From Mitsuokella jalaludinii DSM 13811 (lineage in GTDB: Bacteria; Bacillota; Negativicutes; Selenomonadales; Selenomonadaceae), in contig NZ_JNKR01000011.1 of assembly GCF_000702905.1 (NCBI RefSeq), positions 1 to 64,000 of the forward strand: a DNA stretch of 64,000 nucleotides. The letters run 5' to 3'. Within the stretch, counting starts at the first letter, position 1. Each line of letters begins with the position of its first letter. The notes beneath the pieces are model-generated. The model had not been told where the DNA came from. It did no database searches and was given only the letters and a program-made list of their open reading frames with translations. Positions 7,727 to 17,189 of this stretch are shown here, in pieces. A program made the position numbers and the translations under genes.

Positions 7727-8845
7727 ATGTGCAAATTGAGCGAGGAGATCTACCGCGATGGACTTCACGACAGGGCAAGAGCAGACCTGAAACACCTCAT
7801 GGAGAGTACGGGCTGGTCCTTGGTAAAGGCGATGCAGGTGCTGCGCATTCCGCCTGAGGAGCAGGACCGCTGCCGAGAGGAACTGGAGCGCTTCGAGCCG
7901 GTCAAGGATTCTTTCCGAGGGAATCCGGGCGATTTGTCGGAGGAGAACCGCATCCTGAGGGAGCTGATGGATGTAGTGCCGATTGGCTGCTATATCCTGC
8001 GCCCCGATCGCACGGTCCTCTATTGGAATCCTGCCGCCGAGCATATTCTCGGCTTCTCCGCTGCGGAAATGCAGGGGAAGCGGTGTGTCGACATGCCGCT
8101 GGGCTGTTCGTTTACCAACAGCGATTGCATTGAGGGGGCGTACTGTCCGGCCATGATTGCCTGTGCGACGGGCCGCTCCAAGTCACTCGAGATGTTCATG
8201 CGGCACAAGAACGGCAAGGATATCCTGATCCGCAACACGTTGGCGCCGCTGAAGGGAGCAGATGGCAAGGTCGAGAAGCTCATCTCGTTCTTTGTCCCGC
8301 TGACGGATGTGGATTATGATCAGGGACTCATCCGGGCCATCTATGAGACGGCGACGCGGGATCCGCTCACATGCCTGCCCGGGCGGAAATTCATGGAGGT
8401 CTGTCTCGATGAATCGATGGAGATCTATCGGCGGACGGGGCAGCCGTTTGCCGTGCTCTTCACCGATGTCAATAATTTCCACGACATCAACAATACGTAT
8501 GGCCATAGCGTCGGCGACGACATCCTGCGCAGGCTCGGCATTGCTTTGCGGAAGTACGGCAGAAAGGCCGATAAGTTCTGCCGCTGGGGCGGCGATGAAT
8601 TCGTGGGCCTGCTTCATCTGAAGACGCTCGACGACATCCGGGGTGCGGCGAGACGCTTCTTGAAGATTGCCAACAACTGCGAGTTGATCGAAGATGGTCA
8701 GACGGTGGTCTGCCGTGCCTCGATCGGCATCACAGCCGTCCGCAAAGAGGATACGATAGAGTCACTCGTATCCCGTGCCGACCGCTACATGTACCTGGCC
8801 AAGAAGCGCACAGGATCCCAGATCGTCACGGATTTTGATGTTTGA
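7727..8845 (+). CDS. PAS-GGDEF diguanylate cyclase with an Rpn-type N-terminal module
   Basis: The 372-residue protein has three parts. Residues 1-52 resemble the tail of Rpn/PDDEXK transposases (LKHLMESTGWSLVKAMQVL). Residues ~75-190 are a PAS domain (IGCYILRPDRTVLYWNPAAEHILGFSAAEM) with several cysteines (GC, DC, YCP, AC). The GGDEF domain has an intact active site, GGDEF at 288-292, and an inhibitory site R279-K-A-D282 exactly five residues before it. It should make cyclic di-GMP in the cytoplasm with product inhibition; there are no membrane segments. The cysteines could bind a redox or metal cofactor, but that is a guess. Confidence 0.85.
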   Translation: MCKLSEEIYRDGLHDRARADLKHLMESTGWSLVKAMQVLRIPPEEQDRCREELERFEPVKDSFRGNPGDLSEENRILRELMDVVPIGCYILRPDRTVLYWNPAAEHILGFSAAEMQGKRCVDMPLGCSFTNSDCIEGAYCPAMIACATGRSKSLEMFMRHKNGKDILIRNTLAPLKGADGKVEKLISFFVPLTDVDYDQGLIRAIYETATRDPLTCLPGRKFMEVCLDESMEIYRRTGQPFAVLFTDVNNFHDINNTYGHSVGDDILRRLGIALRKYGRKADKFCRWGGDEFVGLLHLKTLDDIRGAARRFLKIANNCELIEDGQTVVCRASIGITAVRKEDTIESLVSRADRYMYLAKKRTGSQIVTDFDV

Positions 8846-8904
8846 CTGCATCGGTCTGTCCCCTGGGATGGAGCGCACAGCTGCCGTGCATGGCTGTGAT
8901 TGGA

Positions 8905-8953
8905 CAAAAAACAGCGCCGTCAAGGTGAGTTTCATCTTGGCGGCGCTGTTTTC
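8905..8953. terminator. bidirectional terminator between diguanylate cyclase and glycerate kinase
   Basis: A 14 bp stem, ACAGCGCCGTCAAG (8911-8924) with CTTGGCGGCGCTGT (8936-8949), is flanked by A-rich sequence on the left and T-rich on the right. It therefore can end both convergent genes. Confidence 0.85.
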
Positions 8954-10109
8954 ATGCGCGCGATGCGACTGTTTGGTGGATGAGGTGCATGACCTGCTGG
9001 ACGGTTTGGCGGAGATTCTGTTCGGTCGTCGCGCGGTCCATGGCTTCCTGCAGTGTCATGGGGGCGTGCAGGATGGGGAAGTATGCATCAATCCCATGTT
9101 GGTTGATGCGCTCGGCATCTCGGGCGGCAGAGCCACAGAGGGCCACGGTGAGGCAATGGGGTTGGCAGGATTTTGCCAGCTGGGCGACACCGGCCGGGCC
9201 CTTGCCCATAGCCGTCTGCTTGTCCATGCGCCCCTCGCCTGTGACGAGCAGGTCGGCCTTGGAGAGTGCCTCTTTGATGCCGATGGCCGAGAGGATGAGC
9301 TCGCTGCCTGGGGTCAGTGTGCCATGCAGGAAGGTGTGGAAGGCAAAGCCAAGCCCGCCGGCGGCACCGGCTCCGGCCATCTCCTGTCCCTTGATGCCGC
9401 AGGCTTTTTCGGCCAGCTGGGCAAAGTGATGGATGTCGTCGTCCATGCGTGCGACGATTTCCCGCGTGGCCCCTTTCTGCGGTCCGAAGACATTGGAGCA
9501 GCCTTCCGGCCCGCAGAGCGGATTGGTGACGTCGCAGGCAATCTCGAATGTGCAATCCTGAAGGCGGGAGTCGGCCTGCCGCGCGTCGATCTGCGCCACA
9601 TCGGCGAGGTCTCCGCCTGCGACCCCAGCACGGCTGCCGTCTGCCTTCAGGAAGCGGAAGCCGAGTGCCGTGAGCATGCCGAGGCCGCAGTCGTTGGTCG
9701 CACTGCCGCCAATGCCGATGATGAAATGGCGGCAACCCGCGTCGATAGCCGCGAGGATGAGCTCGCCGAGCCCGTACGTCGTCGTGTGGAGCGGGTTGCG
9801 CTTTTCAGGCGGCACAAGGGGAAGCCCCGAGGCATCCGCCATCTCGATGACAGCCGTATTCGTGTCCGGCAGGAGCCCGTAGCGGCTCTCGATTTTCGTG
9901 CCGAGTGGCCCGGTGACAGGCACCTTGACAATGCGGCCATTCAGCCCCTGTGTCATAGCGTCTACCGTCCCTTCACCGCCGTCGGCCAGCGGGAATACGG
10001 AGACGGCATCGTCGGGATAGACATCTTCGATGGCCTGCTTCAGGAGCCTGCCGGAGTCGACAGAGGAAATACAACCCTTGAATGAGTCAATCGCAATTAC
10101 AATGTTCAT
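8952..10109 (-). CDS. glxK: glycerate kinase
   Basis: The 385-residue protein starts MNIVIAIDSFKGCISSVDSG and carries the type I glycerate kinase signatures PLADGGEGTVDA, IGIGGSATNDCG and FGPQKGAT. It phosphorylates D-glycerate to phosphoglycerate, feeding glycolysis; relatives GarK/GlxK make 2-phosphoglycerate. The ATG is preceded by AGAAAGG. It follows the GntP permease by 51 bases on the same strand, with the CdaR regulator further upstream, so the three genes form a glycerate uptake module. The choice of symbol (glxK versus garK) is nominal. Confidence 0.9.
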   Translation of the reverse strand: MNIVIAIDSFKGCISSVDSGRLLKQAIEDVYPDDAVSVFPLADGGEGTVDAMTQGLNGRIVKVPVTGPLGTKIESRYGLLPDTNTAVIEMADASGLPLVPPEKRNPLHTTTYGLGELILAAIDAGCRHFIIGIGGSATNDCGLGMLTALGFRFLKADGSRAGVAGGDLADVAQIDARQADSRLQDCTFEIACDVTNPLCGPEGCSNVFGPQKGATREIVARMDDDIHHFAQLAEKACGIKGQEMAGAGAAGGLGFAFHTFLHGTLTPGSELILSAIGIKEALSKADLLVTGEGRMDKQTAMGKGPAGVAQLAKSCQPHCLTVALCGSAARDAERINQHGIDAYFPILHAPMTLQEAMDRATTEQNLRQTVQQVMHLIHQTVASRA

Positions 10110-10160
10110 GATATGTCCTTTCTAGCATGTCGTGGATCGTAGATATGGATGGGTGTATTG

Positions 10161-11546
10161 TCAGAGCAGGACGAGTGATGCGAGGAAGATGGCAATCATG
10201 GAAACGATGCCGACAATCAAGGTCATCATCGTCTGTGTACGGTAGCCGTCCTGTGGATCCATGCCGGTGAAATTCGTGACGACCCAGAAGTAACTGTCGT
10301 TGGCGTGGGAGACGGTCATGGCACCGGCGCCGATTGCCATGACGGTGAGCAGTGCAGCCATTTCACTGTTCAGCCCCAGGGCGGTCATCATGGATGCGGA
10401 ATCCGAGAACATGCCCATGATACCAGCCGTCGTCGTGATGGCAACGGTAGAAGATCCCTGTGCTGTCTTGAGGATGGCTGAGATCAGGAAGGGGAAGAAG
10501 ATGCCGACGCTGGCGAGGAAATCAGCATTTGCTTTCATGAATTCGACAAAACCTGCTGCAGTGATTACTTTGCCGAGCACACCGCCGGCTGCCGTAATGA
10601 AGAGGATGGGGCCGACGGTCTTCATCGTCTCGTCGGTGACATGGTAGAAATCCTTCATCTTGCCGGTCACACACAGCAGGTAAACGGCAAACAACAGGCC
10701 GACCGTCAGAGCGATGATCGGTGTGCCGAGGAACTTGATGCCGGTTGCAATCGCCCCCTGCATGCCGGCCATGGAAGCGATGGAGCCCAGGGCCATGAGC
10801 AGGATCGGGACTACGATGGGCGCAAAGGAAGAGGCTGCACTGGGCAATTGCCCAAAACTCTTGACGAGTTCATCATAATCTCGTTCATCTGCGTCATTTT
10901 CTTCGCTGCTCTCGGTTACAGGGATGTTCTTTTTCGCGATGTAGAGGGAGAAGAGGTAGACGGCCAGGAGTGCGGGGATTGAAGCTGCTATGCCCACGAG
11001 AATGACCGCGGCAAGATTGTCGGCAATGCCCAAAGATCCGGCCGCCGCAATTGGTCCGGGCGTCGGAGGGATGAACACATGGGCGGTGTAGAGACCGCCA
11101 GAAAGGGCGACTGCCATGCCGACAGGGCTGATTCCCTTGATCTTCCGGCAGATTGCCCTGCGTATCGGGTTCAGGATGACAAAGCCGCTGTCACAGAAAA
11201 CAGGGATGGAGACGATCCAGCCCATGAGCATCATGGCCAGCTGTGGATGGCGCTCACCTACGCAGTGAATGACGACGTCGGCCAGCCGGATGGCGGCGCC
11301 GGTGCGTTCCAGGATGAGCCCAATCAAGGCACCGAGGATGATGACGATGCCGATGCTGGCGAAGGTTCCGGAAAAACCAGCACCGATGATGCCCGGGATT
11401 TTCGCGAGAGGCAAGCCTACGACGATGGCCAGCAGGAGAGATGTCCCCATCAAGGAGAGGAATGGATGGATCTTCCATTTGGAAATCGCGACGATCATGA
11501 GCACGATTGCCAGGAAAAATGTGATTAAAAGTGGTATGCCTGTCAT
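10161..11546 (-). CDS. GntP-family permease (glycerate/gluconate type)
   Basis: Starting at the ATG at 11546 (AAGGGGGT about 7 bases upstream) it encodes 461 residues with about 12-14 hydrophobic segments and GntP motifs such as GALIGLILERTGAA, SIPVFCDSGFVIL and HVFIPPTPGPIAA. GntP proteins are proton symporters for gluconate and related sugar acids in the inner membrane. Neighbouring glycerate kinase and CdaR-type regulator genes point to glycerate as substrate. A cytoplasmic loop rich in acidic residues (ESSEENDADERD) lies mid-protein. A longer frame up to 11606 lacks a ribosome site. Confidence 0.88.
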   Translation of the reverse strand: MTGIPLLITFFLAIVLMIVAISKWKIHPFLSLMGTSLLLAIVVGLPLAKIPGIIGAGFSGTFASIGIVIILGALIGLILERTGAAIRLADVVIHCVGERHPQLAMMLMGWIVSIPVFCDSGFVILNPIRRAICRKIKGISPVGMAVALSGGLYTAHVFIPPTPGPIAAAGSLGIADNLAAVILVGIAASIPALLAVYLFSLYIAKKNIPVTESSEENDADERDYDELVKSFGQLPSAASSFAPIVVPILLMALGSIASMAGMQGAIATGIKFLGTPIIALTVGLLFAVYLLCVTGKMKDFYHVTDETMKTVGPILFITAAGGVLGKVITAAGFVEFMKANADFLASVGIFFPFLISAILKTAQGSSTVAITTTAGIMGMFSDSASMMTALGLNSEMAALLTVMAIGAGAMTVSHANDSYFWVVTNFTGMDPQDGYRTQTMMTLIVGIVSMIAIFLASLVLL

Positions 11547-11610
11547 AAGATGACCCCCTTCGATGAAAATGCAATCGTTTCTTGCATATGGAGTGATGAA
11601 TTGCATCTAT

Positions 11611-11686
11611 AGTATATCATGTGGAAGAGTGGGTATATATGGTACAGGTACCATGTATTTTACTATAATTATAGACTTTGTACCAT
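11611..11686 (-). promoter_or_regulatory. gntP-glxK promoter with putative CdaR half-sites
   Basis: On the minus strand a TATACT -10 (11611-11616) lacks a good -35. Just upstream lies an inverted repeat ATGGTAC-AG-GTACCAT (11639-11654), and a third GTACCAT (11680-11686) 32 bases further, about three helical turns. A poor -35 with adjacent repeated sites suggests activator-dependent transcription, presumably by the CdaR-like protein encoded next door. Confidence 0.55.
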
Positions 11687-11718
11687 TGAAAAGCAGTTTA
11701 TTCAAATAATTTAAGTAC

Positions 11719-12861
11719 TTATGCTTTGCAAAAGCCCGTCAGGTGAATGTCCTGATAGAAGTAAAGGACGACATAGAAGACAGCGCTGGAGCGCAGTGAT
11801 CGCGGGTCGTATCCGGTTCGCAGCGCTATTTTTTTCAGATGCTGCTGCAAAGTGTTTTTGTGGATGTAGAGAGCGGCAGCCGTCTTCGTGATGGAGCCAT
11901 CGTGTTCAAAGAAACACTCGAGCGTATGGATGGCATCAGCCAGTTCCATTGTCGAATACCCATGAAAGATCTTTTTGACATATTCTCGCTTTGCCGCGAG
12001 CGGAATGAGGTCGGCAAAGATTTCCATATTGATCTCATCGTATCCCTTGATGTGTACGGTGCCCTTTCGGTGACAGGAGCAGAGTGCCTTGCGTGCCTGC
12101 TCGAATGCCTGGCGGAGTTTTGTATTATCGACGGCAGGAGAATCCATCCCGAAGCAGAGATCTACACCGCGCGCTTGCGCGTACTTCAGCAGTTTGTCGG
12201 CAAACGCATAGAGCTGCGGCTCTGAGCGCATACCGGTCAGGAACACGATCATCTGGTTGTTGGTGAGGACGCAGCATGCAGCATCCAGGCGCTGTGCTTC
12301 TATTTTCAGCTGCGAGGCGATGTCTGTGACCCGATGCGGCTCGGGCGACTCCACGAAATCGGCTACGACAATGCGGCGCGGTATGCTGAGGTCGATGTTC
12401 AAGAGACTGGCGCGCTCCACCTGTTCTTTAGACAGGAATGTTTCGCTGTGTTCCAGGAGTTCGCGCAGGAAGAGCTGCTGCTGGTATTCCAGATGGCTCT
12501 GTGCTTTCTGGTATTCCTGTTCGTGCACAAGGAGTTCGGTCATCTTCCGGATGACATTTGCCAGAGGCAGGATGGTTTCGTAGACGCCGGTGATTCCTAA
12601 GACGCCGATCGGCTCGCCCTCGACTTGCAGCATGAAATTCGTTCCGGGGCGCGCCCCGGGGTATTCATCATAGCGGTGGATGCGGAGTTCGTCGAGATTG
12701 TCCTGTATGATGCGGGCTGCACCGCCGTGGAAGGATTGGACGCGCTCGGGATCGGTGCTGGCAATAATGATGCCCTCTTTGTTCATCAAGTTGATTTTCT
12801 GAGGCAGGACGGTATTGATTTCGTGTACAATGGCTCGTGCTTGCTGTTCTTGTAGCTCCAT
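11719..12861 (-). CDS. cdaR: CdaR-family sugar diacid regulator
   Basis: The 380 residues begin with a sugar-diacid recognition domain (QARAIVHEINTVLPQKINLMNKEGIIIAS, residues 1-130), followed by a degenerate GGDEF-like region and a C-terminal PucR/CdaR helix-turn-helix (TKTAAALYIHKNTLQQHLKKI, about 325-345). CdaR proteins activate genes for glucarate, galactarate and glycerate use. It is upstream of gntP and glxK on the same strand, separated by 172 bases holding a promoter and repeated half-sites. The symbol follows the family. Confidence 0.85.
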   Translation of the reverse strand: MELQEQQARAIVHEINTVLPQKINLMNKEGIIIASTDPERVQSFHGGAARIIQDNLDELRIHRYDEYPGARPGTNFMLQVEGEPIGVLGITGVYETILPLANVIRKMTELLVHEQEYQKAQSHLEYQQQLFLRELLEHSETFLSKEQVERASLLNIDLSIPRRIVVADFVESPEPHRVTDIASQLKIEAQRLDAACCVLTNNQMIVFLTGMRSEPQLYAFADKLLKYAQARGVDLCFGMDSPAVDNTKLRQAFEQARKALCSCHRKGTVHIKGYDEINMEIFADLIPLAAKREYVKKIFHGYSTMELADAIHTLECFFEHDGSITKTAAALYIHKNTLQQHLKKIALRTGYDPRSLRSSAVFYVVLYFYQDIHLTGFCKA

Positions 12862-12918
12862 ATATCTTCCTTTCTTGTTTCTTGTCGTTCAGTCGCGGGG
12901 CATCTGACCTTATAAAAA

Positions 12919-12953
12919 ATCCGGCAGGGGGTTCGTCCTGCCGGATTTTTTTC
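12919..12953. terminator. bidirectional terminator
   Basis: ATCCGGCAGG (12919-12928) pairs with CCTGCCGGAT (12937-12946), followed by a T-run to 12952 and preceded by an A-run. On the minus strand it serves the small gene ending at 12959. Confidence 0.8.
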
Positions 12954-12958
12954 ATGCC

Positions 12959-13165
12959 TTATTTCTTGAGTGCAGCCTTGAGCGTTTCCGTCATGGCTTT
13001 CTGCACGATGCGAAGGACATCCTCGACGACTGCGTTGTACATGTCACCGCCGTCAACGACGCCGCGGCCGTTCTCCGTGAGGAAGAACTTCTTCGGCGGC
13101 TCGTTTTCCTTGTACGCCTCGTTGAGCTTGTCCTGGACGAGCTTCTCGATTTCCTGTTCCGTCAT
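12959..13165 (-). CDS. small hypothetical protein
   Basis: Taking the ATG at 13165, which follows AGAGGTGA, gives 68 residues beginning MTEQEIEKLVQDKLNEAYK and ending in lysines. It has a charged helical N-terminal part and a KFFLTENGRGVVDGGDMYNAVVEDVL segment; no signal peptide or membrane segment. A TATAAT on the minus strand near 13200 could be its -10. I do not recognise a family. The longer frame to 13279 has no ribosome site. Confidence 0.6.
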   Translation of the reverse strand: MTEQEIEKLVQDKLNEAYKENEPPKKFFLTENGRGVVDGGDMYNAVVEDVLRIVQKAMTETLKAALKK

Positions 13166-13379
13166 CCTAGTCACCTCTTTCCCATAATAACCTGCATTTA
13201 TTATTATACGACATCTTGTGCGTTTTTTCCTTGTTTTTTTGAAATAAACTTGCGAGAATCGCGCGTTTTGCAAATTCAATCGATTTCTAATTCCTTGCTA
13301 AAGTCAACTTAAATGCCTTTCGCTATAGTGTAAGTATCAAGAAGGAAAGAATCAGCTGACAGAAAGGCGTTGATGAATT

Positions 13380-14084
13380 ATGATATGGAAACAGCGTAAA
13401 ATCGTGGCCGGCATCGTGGCTGGCCTGGTGCTGACGGCGGGCGGCTTTGGCGTGCTCTCGGCACAGTCACAGGACAAGGCGGCTATGCAGCCGCGCTACT
13501 GCATGACGCAGGGAGAGCGGCCAGATGGCCAGCCGCCGCGGATGACGACGGATGAGGTAGCTAAGCACATTGCTGCGTCGTTCGGCGTGGACGAGAAGCA
13601 GGTCAAGAGTGCGCTGGACGACAATAAGGATTTCCGCGACATCGGTCAGGCGGCTATGTTGGCCAAGATCAGCGGCAAATCCTTCGAGGATGTGCTGGCT
13701 CTCAAGACGGATGACAAGGACTGGCGCACGATCGGCAGGTCGCTTGGCGTGACGCGCGAGAAGGTGGCATCGGTGCGCTGCGAGATGACGGCCAAGGACC
13801 TGAGCCAGGACGGCAATGTCGATGAGACGACGGCCATGAACCTCCTGAAGGATGGCTATGAGCCATGGGATATCTCTTGGGCAGCGGCACTCGCCAAGGC
13901 GGCGGACAAGGACATCCAGTCGGTGCTCGACCTCAAGAAGATCAACAACCGCTGGAGCGATGTCGCCGAGCAGCTCGGCGTGGACCGCCGTGCCCTGCAG
14001 AAATTCCGCGGCCCCGGCCCGCGCAGCATGGGCTGGCATCACGGCCCCGGACCGATGATGGACGATTCCGCGATGGATGACTGA
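13380..14084 (+). CDS. secreted protein with a duplicated ~60-residue helical unit
   Basis: The 234 residues begin with a signal peptide (positively charged MIWKQRK, hydrophobic 8-25, cleavage near SAQS). Two similar units follow, at 70-129 and 147-206, sharing D-I-x-x-A-A-x-L-A-K, x-V-L-x-L-K, a Trp and then L-G-V-x-R. The C-terminus is rich in Gly, Pro, His and Met (GPGPRSMGWHHGPGPMM), possibly metal-binding. I do not recognise the family; function unknown. It is transcribed divergently from the small protein ending at 12959 and has AGAAAGGCG before the ATG. Confidence 0.7.
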   Translation: MIWKQRKIVAGIVAGLVLTAGGFGVLSAQSQDKAAMQPRYCMTQGERPDGQPPRMTTDEVAKHIAASFGVDEKQVKSALDDNKDFRDIGQAAMLAKISGKSFEDVLALKTDDKDWRTIGRSLGVTREKVASVRCEMTAKDLSQDGNVDETTAMNLLKDGYEPWDISWAAALAKAADKDIQSVLDLKKINNRWSDVAEQLGVDRRALQKFRGPGPRSMGWHHGPGPMMDDSAMDD

Positions 14085-14133
14085 TGACCGTGCTGCCTGT
14101 GATACCTGTGATAGAAAAATTTCTGCACAGGGC

Positions 14134-14162
14134 TTGACATCACATGTAAAGTCGAGTAATAT
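14134..14162 (+). promoter_or_regulatory. trp operon promoter
   Basis: A consensus TTGACA (14134-14139) and TAATAT (14157-14162) are 17 bases apart; TATAAT at 14160-14165 is an alternative -10. The promoter lies directly upstream of the T-box leader. Confidence 0.75.
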
Positions 14163-14199
14163 AATAGCCATCAACAAGTTAACAGTGTTACACAAAATC

Positions 14200-14478
14200 A
14201 TCGAACAGGAAATAGTAGCACAGCCACTATCCCGACAGCGAGCCGTCGATTGGTGCAAGGTACGGCGCGATATGCTATGTGAATGGTCCTGCGAGAGCTC
14301 ACCGAAATCCTTTCCGTGGAAGGAGGGGAGAGTAGGCTGGGACGGCCGCCACCGTTAAAGGGCTACGGTATCGGAAGGATTTCCCGTACCGGAAATGAGG
14401 AATGGCTATACCATTTGAAACGGGTGGTACCGCGAAGATTTTTCGCCCCGCTGAGCAATCTGCTCGGCGGGGCTTTTT
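14200..14478 (+). promoter_or_regulatory. tryptophan T-box riboswitch
   Basis: Stem I closes with CAGGA (14206-14210) against TCCTG (14287-14291). Inside it, AGTA (14214-14217) faces GAA followed by the specifier TGG (14284-14286), the Trp codon. The T-box proper, TGGTACCGCG, is at 14425-14434 and can pair with the tRNA acceptor end. A strong terminator follows at 14445. Uncharged tRNA-Trp should stabilise the antiterminator and allow trpFCBAEG transcription. The specifier agrees with the downstream genes, which makes the call firm. Confidence 0.92.
14445..14478 (+). terminator. T-box-controlled terminator
   Basis: GCCCCGCTGAGCA (14445-14457) pairs with TGCTCGGCGGGGC (14461-14473) with one wobble, then five T. 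It is the OFF conformation of the Trp T-box. Confidence 0.9.
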
Positions 14479-14533
14479 GATTGATTTTTTTGCAGGTGCT
14501 TTTTGATGTGGACAAAGGATCGTGAGGGATGGA

Positions 14534-15160
14534 ATGATGCTCAAGGCGAAATTGTGTGGTATGAAGACGGTCGGGGCGGCTCGTGCAGCGGAAGGTGCGG
14601 GCGCGGATTTCATCGGCTTCATCTTCTGGCGACGGAGCCATCGCTTCGTCGAGCCGGAGCAGGCCGCCCGAATTGTCGAGGCCGTGCCACATGTCAAGAA
14701 AGTGGGCGTATTCGTTGATGAGACACCGGAGGTGGTCAACCTCATCGCAAGGCAGTGCCATCTCGACTTTGTCCAGCTGCATGGTCACGAGGATGCGGCC
14801 TATGCGGAGCAGATGGAAGTCCCCGTCATCAAGGCCTACCGCTACGGTGACGGCTTCTCGGCAGAGGCTGCCAATGCCTATCCCGCCGCGATGATCCTCG
14901 TCGATGCCTACCAGGAGGGCGCGGCCGGCGGCACGGGAACGCGCTTCGACTGGCAGCGGGCGCAGCGCGAAGTCGCTGCGGTCCGGAAACCCGTGCTCAT
15001 TGCGGGCGGCATCAGCGAGGCAAATGTCGGCGAGGTCAACGCGATTTTCCATCCGTTTGCCGTCGATGTCTCAGGCAGCTTGGAAGTCCATCGTGAGAAG
15101 TCAGCAGAGCGCATTGCCGCCTTTATGGCGCAGATAGACAAGATCAATGGGAGGAATTGA
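14534..15160 (+). CDS. trpF: phosphoribosylanthranilate isomerase
   Basis: The protein (about 208 residues) is a TIM barrel starting MMLKAKLCGMKTVGAARAA, with the catalytic Cys in KLCGMK, then GFIFWRRSHRF, GVFVDE and a phosphate-binding IAGGISEANV. It converts phosphoribosylanthranilate to the carboxyphenylamino-deoxyribulose phosphate. The ATG at 14534 or 14537 follows GAGGG; a GTG at 14522 is possible. It is the first gene after the T-box, an unusual position for trpF, and ends one base before the trpC start. Confidence 0.93.
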   Translation: MMLKAKLCGMKTVGAARAAEGAGADFIGFIFWRRSHRFVEPEQAARIVEAVPHVKKVGVFVDETPEVVNLIARQCHLDFVQLHGHEDAAYAEQMEVPVIKAYRYGDGFSAEAANAYPAAMILVDAYQEGAAGGTGTRFDWQRAQREVAAVRKPVLIAGGISEANVGEVNAIFHPFAVDVSGSLEVHREKSAERIAAFMAQIDKINGRN

Positions 15161-15161
15161 C

Positions 15162-15956
15162 GTGCGGGATATATTAGCAGAGATTGTCGAGAAGAAGAAG
15201 GGCATCGTAGCCGATGCCAAGCGGCAGATGCCGCTCGATGAGGTGAAGCGGGCGCTCGTCTGTGGGAACTTCGAGATGGCACACCGCTTCCGCGAGCGCA
15301 AATGGAACCTCATCGCGGAGTGCAAGCTCCAGAGCCCCGCAAAGGGGAGGCTCTGCCGCCGCTACTCTGTCACGGAGCTCGCGCATATCTACGAGGACAA
15401 TGGTGCGAGCATGCTCTCCGTGCATACGGACCCGCATTTCCTCGGCTGCAATGAGGATTTCCGCAAAGTCCGCGCGGAGGTCAGCCTGCCGCTTTTGCGC
15501 AAGGATTTTATCATTGACGCATACCAAATCTACGAGGCCAGGATGCTCGGCGCCAACGCTGTACTGCTGATCGCGCGCATCCTGACGCCGGAGACGCTCA
15601 AGAAGTTCCTCTACACGGCGTGGAGCCTCGGCATGGATGCGCTCGTCGAAGTCCACGATCGCCGAGACATGGAGGCGGCGCTGGCGACGCCGGCGGAATT
15701 CATCGGCATCAACAACCGCAACCTCGTCTCGTTCACGACATCAATCGAGCAGACGATGGAGCTGTTGCCATATGCCGACAGAAAGCGCACGCTGATCAGC
15801 GAGAGCGGCATCTTCACGGGTGAGGATGCAAGGCGGCTGCGCTCTGCGGGCTGCGACGGCATCCTCGTCGGCGAGGGCCTTGTCCGGGCGGACGATGTCG
15901 CCGCGCAGACGCGCCTGATGGCCGCTGCCGGTGCAGAACAGCAAGATATGGCCTGA
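15162..15956 (+). CDS. trpC: indole-3-glycerol phosphate synthase
   Basis: I place the start at GTG 15162, which has GGGAGGA directly upstream; the ATG at 15147 would overlap trpF and place the ribosome site inside the gene. The 264 residues include the family signatures IAECKLQSPAKG, LLRKDFIIDAYQIYEARMLGANAVLLIA, INNRNL and SESGIFTGEDA. It closes the indole ring of indole-3-glycerol phosphate. It is tightly coupled behind trpF. Confidence 0.93.
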   Translation: MRDILAEIVEKKKGIVADAKRQMPLDEVKRALVCGNFEMAHRFRERKWNLIAECKLQSPAKGRLCRRYSVTELAHIYEDNGASMLSVHTDPHFLGCNEDFRKVRAEVSLPLLRKDFIIDAYQIYEARMLGANAVLLIARILTPETLKKFLYTAWSLGMDALVEVHDRRDMEAALATPAEFIGINNRNLVSFTTSIEQTMELLPYADRKRTLISESGIFTGEDARRLRSAGCDGILVGEGLVRADDVAAQTRLMAAAGAEQQDMA

Positions 15957-16001
15957 TTCCCACAGGACATACGAGATAGAGATGAGAAAGGAAGTACAGA
16001 G

Positions 16002-17188
<1,187 letters not shown>

Positions 17189-17189
<1 letters not shown>

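Noticed and set aside
5915-8044. A 709-codon minus-strand frame across the fructosamine kinase and rhodanese-TtcA genes
   Set aside because: Composition is that of an antisense shadow, and it contradicts two well-supported plus-strand proteins.
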